From NCBI GenBank assembly GCA_944474755.1, contig OX104122.1, positions 27,679,956-27,743,955 on the forward strand: 64,000 nucleotides of DNA. The letters are read 5' to 3'. Under the pieces are notes generated by a model. That model was given only the letters and a program-made list of their open reading frames with translations. It searched no databases and was not told where the DNA came from. Source of the DNA: Limnoperna fortunei (Eukaryota; Mollusca; Bivalvia; Mytilida; Modiolidae). A program made the translations under genes and the position numbers. Positions 40,460 to 51,600 of this stretch are shown here, piece after piece (within the stretch, counting starts at the first letter, position 1; each line of letters opens with the position of its first letter).

Positions 40460-40499
40460 CTCCTAGACCACTCGTCCAGCGAGTCTCTCTCCGCCATGT

Positions 40500-41880
40500 C
40501 CTTTCCTTTTGTAACTTGAGACATCTGAAGAGCAATAAGACCTAGAACGCTCCAAGCAATATCAATTCTTACGCATTGATGATGCAATACAATAAATATC
40601 GAAGACTAAATTATTGTTATGATCTAGTTTTTAAAAAATAAGTAGTCAATGAAAAATAATATTAATAAGCCTTAGAAAATAAACATTCATGGTGAAAATA
40701 CAAAACTAAACAAACAACTGCATTATAAGTGTGTGTAATATGTTATAACCGAGTGTCATTCAAAACGAAATGTATAACTTCTTAATTGTGCTTTGACGTA
40801 TTGGTATCTATCCATTGTCTGGGAAATGAACAACTGGATTCTCAAGTCATGTCGCCAATTTGGTATAAAGTAGCAAAGCTTTGTCGTCAATGGAAGTAAT
40901 GAATTTAACTGTTATGGAAAATGTGTTTGTTAATGTATCAATTAATAAAGCCGTGTCAATTTATTGTAAAAGGATTTTTCAATAAAAATTGTTTCTCAAT
41001 TTCTTGAAAAGATTGAACTCTTAAAAGGAATCGATTGTCGCTTTTAAAATAACTTTTAAGTTTCCGGTAGTAAAGGTAGGTATTACAATTACTACCGATG
41101 TAGTACCAGGTGCGACTAAATTAAATCAACCTTGATACCTTGATATTGTAAGATATACTACAACAGTTTTATTCACGACCGTAGTGTGTTAATCGTTATG
41201 TTTTGGTGACGTTATTTCATCCCCCGCATTAGTCTTTACGCGTCGGTTATTAGTTATATTTAGACAGCTATACTCCATAAAAGTGGCGTACTGGGAAATT
41301 TACAAGACGCATGGTATCGTAATGTTATAAACTGCATACATTTTTAATGCCATGTAATATTAATCTACATCATCCTCTGTCTTATATAAGATGTTTCATG
41401 TAGAGTACTCACTAATTACAAATTCTTTCATTATTTGGACTCCGGTGATTCGGGGCACATACATTAGAATAAAAGCGATGAATTTTATTCTAACTTGCCA
41501 CATAGTTTAGTTTTTATATAATTATTTAATTGAAATAAACGACTTAATTGTAATTAAACAATGTTTTCAGAGCAAGTAAATTCAAATTTTAAACAGATTA
41601 TATAGGACAATACAAAAGATTATTTGTAATGAAAATTGCAACATTTGATAAGAGAAATGAATAGTCTTTGAGTTTATTATTATAATAAAATTTAAAATCA
41701 TTATATATAAAAATTGTGCTTCCTTTGGCTATATATATTCCACTTTGATTTAACGTTTGTTAACTTGTTCCTGTCCTGAATATAGCTGAAATATTACTCG
41801 TGGGACGTTAAGCGCTATTTACTTAATTATTTAATAAATAATGTACCGAGGGAGACAACTTGCAAATAGTCCATATTCGT
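40500..41880. other. AT-rich stretch with one SINE tail scrap
   Basis: 41772-41820 keeps only the tail of a second SINE type (TCCTGAATATAGCTGAAATA then GGGACGTTAAGCGC). No gene seen. Confidence 0.55.
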
Positions 41881-41893
41881 AAAAACTGCTTCC

Positions 41894-42028
41894 GGGGCCT
41901 CGGTGGCCGAGCGGTGAAGGTAGTTCTCCAGGTACTCCGGCTTCCTCCTCCAATAAAAACTAGACGCAATAATATAGCTGAAAAATTGCTGAAATGACGT
42001 TAAACAACATTCCAACAAAAACAAACAA
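41894..42028 (+). mobile_element. SINE with large internal deletion
   Basis: A well-preserved head (GGGGCCTCGGTGGCCGAGCG, AAGGTAGTTC) is joined directly to TCCAGGTACTCCGGCTTCCT and a good tail ending in CAAA-rich sequence. The B-box and the middle are gone, removing more than 100 bp relative to complete copies. Confidence 0.85.
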
Positions 42029-42749
42029 TAAATTGTGTAGCTGTTAATTTCGATCATTACCAGAAAATAAATCGATTTTAAAACAAATGAAAATGATTGA
42101 GCACTAGTTATTTTATTATTCAGTATGCAGCAAGAGCTATTCGAGTTCAACCCAAATCAAAACGCATGAACGAATTTTGGTATAAACTTAATAGAACGGT
42201 ACTTCACTAGATCAGCGCCTTCACATAACACCACCAACGTATCGATTTACATCTAGCACTCAAATCACCTTAATTTTAATTGGATAAAACATTTTCATTG
42301 TCTTTTTTTGCAGAATACCTAATAAATAATACAAAACTATATCCTTGATCTCTCCATGACGCCTTCACTCATACTCGCCCTTAACTCTACATAAATGTCA
42401 TTTTCATCACTAGGCGTTAATAATTAACACAAATATAAAGGAATATAGAACAAGACGTTCCACCCCCGATGTTGTTTAAAAAATTATCTCAAATTGCGTT
42501 ATGCCAGATAAACAAAGAAGGTAACTTCAGTACTCATTTATAAAATATGTCCTAAATTACTGTTTGAAATGTTATTACTTTTTATTAATGAACTACTATA
42601 ATATTCACTTAGATAACAGTAAAACCGCCGATGCGATATAATTATTTTGCTAGTCTAATATCGGTATTGGCCTGATTCGACCTGTACTGACCTGATTCCA
42701 ACCTGTATTGGACTGATTGATTTGGTCTAGTTAATAAAGATATCATTGC
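42029..42749. other. Flank upstream of the LINE
   Basis: No ORF1-like frame is present. 42655-42715 has short degenerate repeats of a CCTGATTCGACCTGTA / CCTGATTCCAACCTGTA type, which could be the LINE 5' end or its target. Confidence 0.4.
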
Positions 42750-43619
42750 GTGATGAGTTATGTCCATTTCTTATTAGTTCAAGTACTAATTTGCTTATAT
42801 ATCAACCACATTTGCTCAGTCAAAATTGTAAAAATGAACAAAATTCATAATCAAAGAAGACCTGAATCTTTATTAAAAATATCTATGTGGAATATCAATG
42901 GATATAAATCTAAAAACTATAACAAATTTACCGATGATAATTTTATTAAAAAATTGGAAAAACATGACATATTCTGTCTTCAGGAAACACACTGTGATCT
43001 TGATAACTGTTTAGAACTGCAAAACTTTCCAAACCCAGTACATCTCATTCGTGGAAAATCTAGAAAAACAGGCAAAAGATCTGGGGGCCTTTCTATATAT
43101 GTTAAAAATAACATAAGAGCAGGCATCAAATTTTTAAATCATAGCACAAATGATTTTATTTGGTTGTCGTTAGACAAAAACTTTTTTGGATTTCATGATG
43201 ACTTATACATATGCTTTGTTTATGATCCCCCAGAAAACTCGAGTTATTCTAAAAAGCTGGATTATGATATATTAGAAACTATTGAGAATGATATTGTTAA
43301 ATATTCACAGTGTGGAAAAATCCTTTTGGCTGGAGACCTGAATGCGAGGACTGCAAACGCTTTAGACCATATTGAGATGGACTCGGATAAACATGTGCCA
43401 CTCTTTGAAAGCTATAAACTTGACTTAAATCTTTTAAAGAGATTAAATAAGGATACAATTTTAAATACTAGAGGGAAGCAATTAATAGATTTATGTACCT
43501 CTTCTAATTTAAGAATCCTAAATGGTAGGACATTTGGAGATCTTTTAGGCTCCAATACATGCTATCAGCCCATGGGCAGTAGTACAGTTGATTATATGTT
43601 ATTATTATACTTTCTGTAA
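42750..43619 (+). pseudogene. LINE ORF2 N-terminal part: AP endonuclease, interrupted
   Basis: The 289-codon frame shows the exonuclease-endonuclease-phosphatase fold in order: SMWNINGYKSK (Asn), FCLQETHCD (Glu), GGLSIYVKNN, YICFVYDPPE (Tyr), ILLAGDLNAR (Asp and Asn), and GSSTVDYML near the end. This domain nicks the target DNA to prime reverse transcription. A start at 42834 (MNKIHNQRR) is also possible. The true frame ends at about 43600; the last residues (LLYFL-stop) come from the inserted element. The final catalytic motif, LSDHC, is found on the far side of the insertion at about 44247-44265. Confidence 0.9.
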
Positions 43620-44178
43620 GAAAGTCCTTTAATAGAAATATTTTACTATTTTGACATATATTTCTAAACGAATTATGCTCCGTGCACTATGCTCTCATAG
43701 TTTCTCCACCTGCCTAAGAAAACTATTGATTTGGACGTCAATCAATTGTAATTCACGCGAATGGGCGGAGTTAACTTGTAATCAATGATTGATCACTGCT
43801 GCGCTTTAAATAAGGTATTTTTATCCTAGTCAACGGAAGAAGACGTCCGCAAAAAGAAAAACAAAACAAAACAAAACGGCAGCGAAAGGCTGAAAATGTC
43901 TAGGTTTGGGAAGGACGATCCCAATAAATTTCGTAAGGAATACTTTACATCACAATGTGGCGGGGTATCATTTAATGTTCCATTAATGCCCTATTTTTCT
44001 TTTTGTTATAATTTTCCAAGTCAAGACAGTCAGTATAATAATTATAATAATGTTGTGTTTAGCATTCACTATGCCAAAATAGTGGCCAGGGTTGAAGACA
44101 TAGTGCACTTCCCTTCGGGTCGTGCACTATGTCTTCAACCCTGGCCACTATTTTGGCATAGTGAATGCTAAACACAAC
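43610..44178 (+). mobile_element. Element inserted in the LINE, with perfect terminal hairpin
   Basis: The insertion is flanked by ATTATTATA at 43601-43609 and 44179-44187, a candidate 9-bp target duplication, though the flanks are TTA-rich. Its right end is a foldback with arms 44043-44108 and 44122-44187 that match perfectly, and a loop containing CCCTTCGGG. The left part has a promoter-like GCGCTTTAAATAAGG, a GGGCGG box and an ATG at 43896 opening MSRFGKDDPNKFRKEYF, a frame that runs into the hairpin. The element may be a non-autonomous transposon that picked up a gene 5' end, or a composite. Confidence 0.65.
43896..44171 (+). pseudogene. Unrecognised ORF in the inserted element
   Basis: The frame begins MSRFGKDDPNKFRKEYFTSQ and continues CGGVSFNVPLMPYF; its last 40 or so residues are read through the hairpin and are not protein-like. 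A TATA-like TTTAAATAAGG is about 85 bp upstream. The first 45 codons look like genuine coding sequence, but I do not recognise the family. It could be the start of a captured host gene or of the element's own protein. Confidence 0.3.
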
Positions 44179-44190
44179 ATTATTATATAA

Positions 44191-46992
44191 ATATCTGAAG
44201 ATATGCTCTCTTCCATTATTTACTTTAAAGTTAACAATTTATTAGCTGACCTTTCTGATCATTGTCAAATTGATTGTCTGATCAAATGCTTCTTAAATAC
44301 TGAAAAGAAACTTTCTTTAGGAGTGGAAATGCCAGAAAAATTTATCTGGGATGAAAACTCCACTTTAAAATTTCAAACTGAATTAACTTCTGATGTCACT
44401 CAATCTCTGATTGATAATTTTAATAATAAATCATATGACTTTAATAATATTAACAATGCTGCTGAAGATCTTAACAATATATACATTTCTGCAGCAAAAA
44501 GAATACTCAGAATAAGAAAAAAGAATATAAACTCTAATAGAATACATAAAAAGAAGAAAGATAAACCCTGGTATGACAGTGACTTAAAAACATTAAAAAA
44601 AGACCTGGATCACAAGTCAGCTTTACTAGAGAAATATAACAAAGATCCTATTGTTCGAGGGTCTTTCTTTAAATGTCTGAAAAACTTTAGAAAAATAAGA
44701 AAGGAAAAAATGAGAAAATATAAACAAAACCTTATTGAACAGTTAGAAACTTTACATGAGGAAAACCCTAAAACCTATTGGGCACTTTTAGATCAACTAA
44801 AAAATTAAGAAAGTAATTCAAACAAAGCAGAGTCAAATATTAATGTAGATGATTGGTTTAAATATTTTAAAACACTGAATACTGACATAGTTCAGAACCA
44901 GGATAGATTGATCTTGGAAAAACTAAATACATTAGAAAATAATAAAATATTTAATGAATTAGATTATAAAATTAAAGATTGTTAAATAACCAAAGCTTTA
45001 AAAAGCCTTAAAAATTCAAAGGCATCCGGTTTCTCTCAAGTTTCTAATGAAATGATTAAAAGTAGCCAAGCCTACTTACACACATTCTTAAAAAAACTTT
45101 TTAATCTTGTTCTTTCTCATGGTGTGTACCCAAAGTCATGGGGTATTAGCTACATTACTCCTTTACATAAATCTGGATCTAAACTAGACCCATCAAATTA
45201 TAGAGGAATTTCAGTTGGAGATAATATAGGAAAAGTTTTCAATAAAATCTTAAATAATAGACTAACAAAATTTTTAAAAGATAGAAATATTATTAAAAAA
45301 GAACAAATTGGATTTGTTGAAGGATTTCGAACCAGTGACCATATGTTTGTTTTACAAACATTGATACAAAAATATGTTAAAGAGAAAAATAAGCCACTAT
45401 ATGCCTGTTTTGTTGATTTTAAAAAGGCATTTGACTCTGTGCCTCACCCTCATCTTTTGTATAAACTAAAATCATTAGGAGTGGGATCAAATTTCTACAA
45501 CATCCTTAAAAGTATGTATGAAAAATCTCAGGCATGTGTTAAGGTAGAATCAGTAAGATCAGATTTCTTTAACTGTGGAATAGGTGTACGACAAGGAGAT
45601 AACCTATGTCCTACCTTATTCAACATTTATATGAATGACCTTACAGAATATTTTAATAATTCTTGTGACCCAGTATTTTTAAATTCAAATAAATTAAATG
45701 CATTGATGTATGCAGATGATGTAGTATTACTATCAACAACAGAAAAGGGTTTACAAAAGTGTGTCGACTCTTTACAATTATTCTCCCAAGATTGGAAAAT
45801 GAACATCAATATAAGAAAAACTAAAGTAATGATATTCAACAAATCAGGCCGTAAGAGCAATGTACAAATAAGATATAATGAAGAATTACTAGAAAATGTC
45901 CAAGAATACAAGTATTTAGGCATTGTTTTCACGTCCTCTGGTTCATTTACCACTGCGAAAAAGGAACTTTATAAAAAAGGTTTCAAAGCACTTTTTAAAC
46001 TAAGAAAAAATTTTTCAAACATTACTCCAAATCCTAAAGTTATGCTCCACATTTTTAACCACACGATTAAGCCTATAGCTCTCTATGGCTCAGAAGTCTG
46101 GGGCACCTTTTCCTCATTAAAATTTCAAAATAATGCAGAAAAATATATAAAAAAGGAGATAGATTCAAATATCCTAGAAAAATTACATACTCAATTTTGT
46201 AAATTTATTCTTGGTGTGAGAACCAGGTCCTCTAACAATGCTTGTAGAGGAGAACTAGGAAGTATGCCTATTCTATTCTCTATATTAATAAATTTAATTA
46301 AATATTGGTGTCATATAGTTAAACTAGAAAATGCTCCTACCACCTTACTAAATGAAGCATTTAAACTTAGCGAAGAAATGTCAAATAATAACAAAGAATC
46401 TTGGGTAGGAAGTATAAAAGAAATATTTAAATTCCTAAAATTAGATTATATTTTTAACAATCATTCACATTTCAAAGCTAATTATATTATCAAAAGAACT
46501 AAAAATGCTATTACAGAAAAATTTATTTCTATTTGGAAAGAGAACATGTACAATGATGAAAGAACATCAAAAGGAGGAAATAAACTTAGAACCTATAGAC
46601 TTTTTAAATCTAAATTTGAAATTGAAAAATATCTTTTTATAGGAAATAAATCAAAACGTCAATTATTAACAAAATTAAGAATAAGTGATCATGACCTTAA
46701 CATTGAAAAAGGTAGACATATAGGATTAGAAGTTAAGGACCGTGTATGTAAAGTTTGTAATTCAAATCTTGTAGAAGATGAATTACACTTTTTTACCCAA
46801 TGTAACAATTATGACAATGAACGTACAGACTTTTTTGTTTACATATCCGAAAAATATAAGAATTTTGAAAGTCTTTCAAACAAAAATAAATTTATTTGGC
46901 TCATGTCAGCAGAAGATGAAGATTTAATAAAACTATTGTTTAAAATAACATCAACTTTTAATAATATAAGAAAACAAATATTAAATATTTAA
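44191..46992 (+). pseudogene. LINE ORF2 C-terminal part: reverse transcriptase, two in-frame stops
   Basis: One frame runs from ISEDMLSS (44191) to 46992, broken only by TAA at 44806-44808 and 44983-44985. LSDHC completes the endonuclease. A basic linker follows, then reverse transcriptase: PLHKSGSKLDPSNYRGISV, CFVDFKKAFDSVP, GVRQGDNLCPTLFNIYMNDL, catalytic LMYADDVVLL (YADD at 45709-45720) and NIRKTKVMIF, then YKYLGIVFTSSGSF and ALYGSEVWG. Near the C-terminus VCKVCNSN with LHFFTQC forms a C-x2-C...H...C knuckle. The active-site aspartates are intact. Two single-base changes would suffice to explain the stops, so the polymerase lost function recently. Confidence 0.93.
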
Positions 46993-47361
46993 CCATTGAT
47001 CATTATAATTTATCATTATTATTATTATTATTACTATTATAGGATCGGTGTGTTTCCTCTAGAAATATGTCATGGGTCTAAGAGAAATTGCTGTTTCTTT
47101 CTCTTCTTTCCCCCTTTAGTTTTAATACCCAATTTAATTTACACAACTGCTTTTATCATTATTTGCATTACTGTTATGATTATTATTTTTATTATAATTT
47201 TACCAATCATACAAATGTTTAATGTTTTACTTATTTCCCTTAACCTTATTGTATTGTACATATTTATATTTTATATTTTTTATTTTTTCTCTAATGATGA
47301 TTATATGCTCAATATTGGGCGCAGTGATTTGCTAATAAAATATCTTGTATCTTGTATCTTG

Positions 47362-47465
47362 TCCTTGGCCAGCTGTATTGTACTCAGGCCAATAAATCCA
47401 ATGCTCGTTATATCCGAAGGCCGCTTATGCTAAAGATGATATCATCGTCAGGGTACCAGAATAAC
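47362..47465. other. Short spacer with left target duplication
   Basis: LINE flank ending in CCAGAATAAC (47456-47465), which is repeated at 47786-47795 on the other side of the 320-bp element. Confidence 0.7.
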
Positions 47466-47785
47466 ACTCTCCGGCACAGAGAACATAACTGGTTCCCAGA
47501 TATAACCTCTGCCACACGTCATTCCCCATTTACTGTGGGACTACATTTGTCGTCTGCTTGTAACGTTTGTAAACAAAAATGATGTTTGTTAAAAAATACA
47601 CAAGATCTTTTTTTATTTTTTTATAGTCTATTTATACACTTTTGATACAGTTTTACATTGCAATTTCTGCGTTTGTACGCGAAGCTTATTCGCCATGAGA
47701 GATATCTCTCACAATGTCAACCAATGGTATGGCAGAGGTGATTGTGGTTGTCGTAGAATACCCAGAATCCTTTGCGTGGAGATTG
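47466..47785 (+). mobile_element. 320-bp non-autonomous element, copy A
   Basis: It begins ACTCTCCGGCACAGAGAACA and ends TTTGCGTGGAGATTG. Direct repeats CCAGAATAAC flank it exactly. The ends share only a TCTCC / GGAGA inversion, with a subterminal CTCTGCCA / GGCAGAGG inversion. Inside are GAAGCTTATTCGCC and a perfect GAGAGATATCTCTC palindrome. No protein is encoded. A 10-bp duplication with weak terminal repeats would fit a MULE-type (Mutator-like) non-autonomous element; this is inference. Confidence 0.75.
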
Positions 47786-47796
47786 CCAGAATAACT

Positions 47797-47890
47797 TCAT
47801 GGGCAGACGACAAATGTAGTCCCGCAGTAAACGGGGGCGGACGTGTGGCAGAGGTTATACCTGGGAACCAGTTATGTTCTCTGCACCTGA
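47797..47890 (-). mobile_element. Inverted partial copy of the 320-bp element
   Basis: The reverse complement of this stretch repeats the element's left end: GCAGAGAACATAACTGGTTC, TATAACCTCTGCCACACGTC and GACTACATTTGTCGTCTGCC. It abuts copy A's right target duplication, so copy A and this piece form a long inverted pair around a roughly 240-bp middle. Either copy A inserted beside an older inverted copy, or the piece arose by aberrant transposition. Confidence 0.7.
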
Positions 47891-48076
47891 AAGTGATTGT
47901 GTCAATCATCTAGTGTATTATGGATAAAAAAATAAGGAGTCTTGTTTCTCGTACAACGTAGCATTAAATCGTTGTAATACGGGACGGTTATTTCGATTTA
48001 GAATTGTCATGTTTACGGTTTTTATTTATATAATGAAAGTTTTTAATAAAAATTATTGTAAGACATTCACGTCGAC

Positions 48077-48174
48077 TTGTCAATAAAGTCTGCACTAAGG
48101 CACGAACCCGCAACTTAAGTGTTGACAGGCAATGGTAGATGACTACCTACCTAACTACTTGGCCACCGAGGTCC
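48077..48174 (-). mobile_element. SINE head fragment
   Basis: On the minus strand it reads GGACCTCGGTGGCCAAGTAG and a B-box GCGGGTTCGTGCCTTA. The body and tail are missing. A (CAAT)-rich tail relic follows at 48225-48305. Confidence 0.75.
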
Positions 48175-48258
48175 TTAAAAATGTCAAATTTAGGAATACA
48201 TCTCGGATAAAAAACTTGACCTGAAAGAAGATTGATTGATTGGTTTTTAACGTGACGG

Positions 48259-48259
<1 letters not shown>

Positions 48260-48305
<46 letters not shown>
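48260..48305 (+). repeat. (AATC)n microsatellite
   Basis: About eleven AATC units, preceded by GATTGATTGATTGG and TTTTTAACGTGACGG. That layout is a worn SINE tail whose terminal CAAT repeats expanded. Confidence 0.9.
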
Positions 48306-48306
<1 letters not shown>

Positions 48307-48433
48307 AGTCAGGTCCAGTTTTTAACCGAGAGCTATTCCTAAATTTGAAAACATTGAACAGTAATAACTGTTATTCATACATCATATCCCCCTTTTCACA
48401 CATGCAGCTAAGTCGGTCTAGATTTGATTATCA

Positions 48434-48664
48434 TTTGTTGTTTGACTGGAGTTTAATGGCAGTTTCAGCAAATGTTTAGCTATATCATGGCGTATAGGTT
48501 TAAATTGAGGGAGGAAGCCAGAGTACCCAGACGAAACCCCTGACCTTCGGTTGGAAAACTTGCAATTCTTCTCCGTCCCCGCATTGGGACTCGAACCCGC
48601 AACCTCAGTGTTGACAGGCACGTGATTAACAATAAGCTTACTAAATTAATCGGCCACCGATGCC
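48434..48664 (-). mobile_element. tRNA-derived SINE, nearly complete
   Basis: Reverse orientation: head GGCATCGGTGGCCGATTAAT, B-box GGTTGCGGGTTCGAGTCCC, body GGGTACTCTGGCTTCCTCCC, tail CGCCATGATATAGCTAAACA. It lacks the usual middle segment around GACAAGGATTGCC. Confidence 0.82.
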
Positions 48665-51600
48665 ACTCTAGATTTTTTTTATGACTCTAGGTCTACAGAA
48701 GAATACAGAACTTTAAACGACTATCATTACACAATTTGATTTGCTTCTATTCTTCCAAAACAACATTGAACTGCTTAAGAATCCCCCCTTAATGAAATGT
48801 TTGGTCCTTTAAGGATTTTCATCTATTATCGAATGTATGTAGCTTAGAACAAGGCCTTTGTTTGGGTGCATGCTGATAGTGGCGCACTTTTCTCTTCTCT
48901 TAATATTGCAGAAATGCCAAACAAAAAAATTGATTATATCACTCTTAATTATCTGCCAGTTTAAGTATTCTAATCTTTACTAATTTTCCTAATCAAAGCG
49001 ACATTTCCAATGAAAAATGACAAACTAGGGGGATTGATTAGTCCAAACTTCAACAGATAGAAAACAGATCACCTACATTCGCAACTTCAACCAATAAAAG
49101 AGTATGACTTAAACTTATAAACTGGAATATGTAGGGAAGATAAGCATGGCTATTGTATGATTTTTTGGAGTCAATAGTCCTGACTATATATTTGGAACTT
49201 TTCATGAAGTTAAGCTGTACATGTATAATCGTTTTTTAAAGATATTTGAATCTATACCTAAGCAAGTAGAATTTAATATAGAGAAGATTGCGGACCATTT
49301 AAAAAGTTAGAAGATATATATTAGAAACTGGTTTAAAGGCATTTAAGGCGGATCGGTTGGCAATTTTTAGAAGTTAGGTTGACACTTGTACAGGGAATTT
49401 AATGGGATTATAGTGCCATTTTGGAAATAAGGTATAAGCTACAATAATGTCGCTTTTTCATATCTCCGCGAGATAAAAAATCTACAAAGGAGAAACATTT
49501 TTGTAGTTAGTTAGATATATGGTTATCACTGGTGCAGGGGTATATAATTAAGAATAATAAATTTGATTAGATGCCGTTTTAAAATAAAATGAATTTTTAA
49601 ATTCACAACGTTACATTAAGAGTAAAATAAAATTAGTCTGTACAACTTTGACGTGAGTGTATATTTCAACTTCTATAACAATCAACAGAAATAAGTTTTT
49701 TGCAGTAGTGCTAAACTTAATAATGGAATAATACAATCTCCAGTAATGGCAAAAGGATCAACTTTGTCAGCTTCTTAAAGGATAGTTCCCTGTCTGTGAT
49801 CTTGACGATAACGCAACAGTCTTAAAAATATAATATCAATGCTAACGCATATCAATGAACAAGTGATATTCCATAGGGTAACATCTTCGACACTTTGTCA
49901 TCTCTTATTTAATATTATTGGTATTGATGCAGGCTCTAAATCGTTAGACATGATAAAATGGTAAAGTATTTTAGACATGCATTATATTTTAAATTTAAAT
50001 TATATCAGTTATATGGATTCGCAAAATTACATTAGCTGAATAAAAACACCCTAACAATTATTAAACCAATTCTTTGATGTCGAGTTTAGGCCGAATTGTA
50101 CTGCGTAAAAATTTATTTGCAATAGAAGGCGATACTCGTTTTCTTCTTGTTTCGTGTGGGAAATTATCGTATACTGCCACGTTCAGAGTATTTTTATGTG
50201 CCATTATCAACTTAATCGTATTAAAAATAATTGATGCATAAGGCGACTTATTACAGTTTAATGTGATACTACTTGGATTACATACTTTGAGGTCGGGAGT
50301 GGGGTGTGTGAGGGAGTGTGTGTGTGTGTATGTGTATGTGTGTGGAGGGTATTGTAATTCATTTTATTACTTTGTGGCGGACGCCCTATTGTGCGTCCGT
50401 CCGAAGCTAATCGTGTCCGAACTATAACTTTTTTATCTTTTGAGGTAGGCTTTTGATGTTTAATATGTGTGTAGATAATATCAAGGCGATATTAGGCAAT
50501 AATGAAAAGGGGGAGCTAGTGAAAGATTTAATTGTTATCAATGTCTGTATTTCTTGGAGGATTCATTGTTACTCTGCCTATTTTCTCCAATATTTCTGAC
50601 ATCGGGCACCATGTTCGAGTTAAGTAAACACAAAAACAAGTCATCCATCGGAATATCAGGTTGTGTTTTTTCCCTTCTCCTATTCACAGGTTTCCAGTAT
50701 TCCTTTGGATCCGATACCGATTTTGTCCAGCGTAATTTTAATTCTCAACGACATCGACTTCTTGCTTCAGACCTGGAAACGTTTTCTTTCACATCTATTG
50801 TTAAGTCATCTATATATTTGTCTCTTATATTTGCATTTTTATTGAAAATTTTTGTCTACAACCGAATGTGGTTGTCGCATATTTGATGAAAATGTTACAC
50901 CATCAGTATTTAGGAGAGTGTACATCAGAGAGAAAGTGAGAAAAATCAAGCACACAAAAATTATTCACAAATTGTAAAAAAGGAATCTGTACGCATAAAA
51001 TAATATACTACACTCGAGTGTTTGCATGTCAGTCTACAAGCATTGATTTTATCATCTCCAATGTGGCCATTTACAATAAATAAATTATTAAATTTGCATA
51101 ATTCTAGTAAGAGACGACCAGATCTATCTTAAACTGTAGCCATATTTCTTATATTTTTCCATATTAAATGTATTCAAAGTTACAAAGTTGTTACTTAAAA
51201 ACCATGGAAAGTCTTCTTCATGCATGCTAAGTTAAATAGTCTGGATTTTCCGGCGTTCTACTATTAAAAAAGCCGATGAGACACATCTAATTATACTGTT
51301 GAAAGAAGGACAGAAATTCGTGCTCAACTTGATCGAAGGCATCTGGTTGAAAACAAGAGGTCCCACAAGGGGTCAAGTATATATTGTCCTCTTGCAGGTT
51401 TATTAAATGCTTTGAAAGTTTGAACCATACACATACTTCGAGTCCAACTCTTTAGTTTTAGTATAATATACAAGTGACCCTCTTAATCCCAAGATTCCAC
51501 TCGAATTTCTTACTTCGCCTGTTTTTCATTATACAAATATGACAAGGTAATTCAATAGTATCAGAATCGTCGGTTTTCGTCATCCTCCCAAGTCAGGGGT

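Larger units (their letters stand above)
42750..47361 (+). mobile_element. LINE (non-LTR retrotransposon), nearly complete but inactivated
   Basis: The order is AP-type endonuclease, reverse transcriptase, Cys/His C-terminus, then a 3' region with TTA repeats (47010-47041) and a tail of three TATCTTG units (47341-47361) after AATAAAA. Short tandem tails instead of poly-A occur in CR1/L2-like and related LINEs; the clade is not assigned here. No gag-like ORF1 is visible upstream, so the copy is either 5'-truncated or belongs to a single-ORF family. Inactivating changes: a 569-bp insertion after 43609 with a frame change across it, and TAA codons at 44806 and 44983. These sit in otherwise clean coding sequence, so the copy is fairly young. 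Confidence 0.9.

Noticed and set aside
47695..47913. 72-codon open frame
   Set aside because: It spans the end of the 320-bp element, its target duplication and the inverted piece, so it is a chance frame. The matching frame at 60690-60975 diverges after the element ends.
50554..50886. 110-codon open frame with hydrophobic stretches as a membrane protein
   Set aside because: Amino-acid composition follows the local AT- and T-rich DNA; no signal peptide, splice sites or recognised motif.
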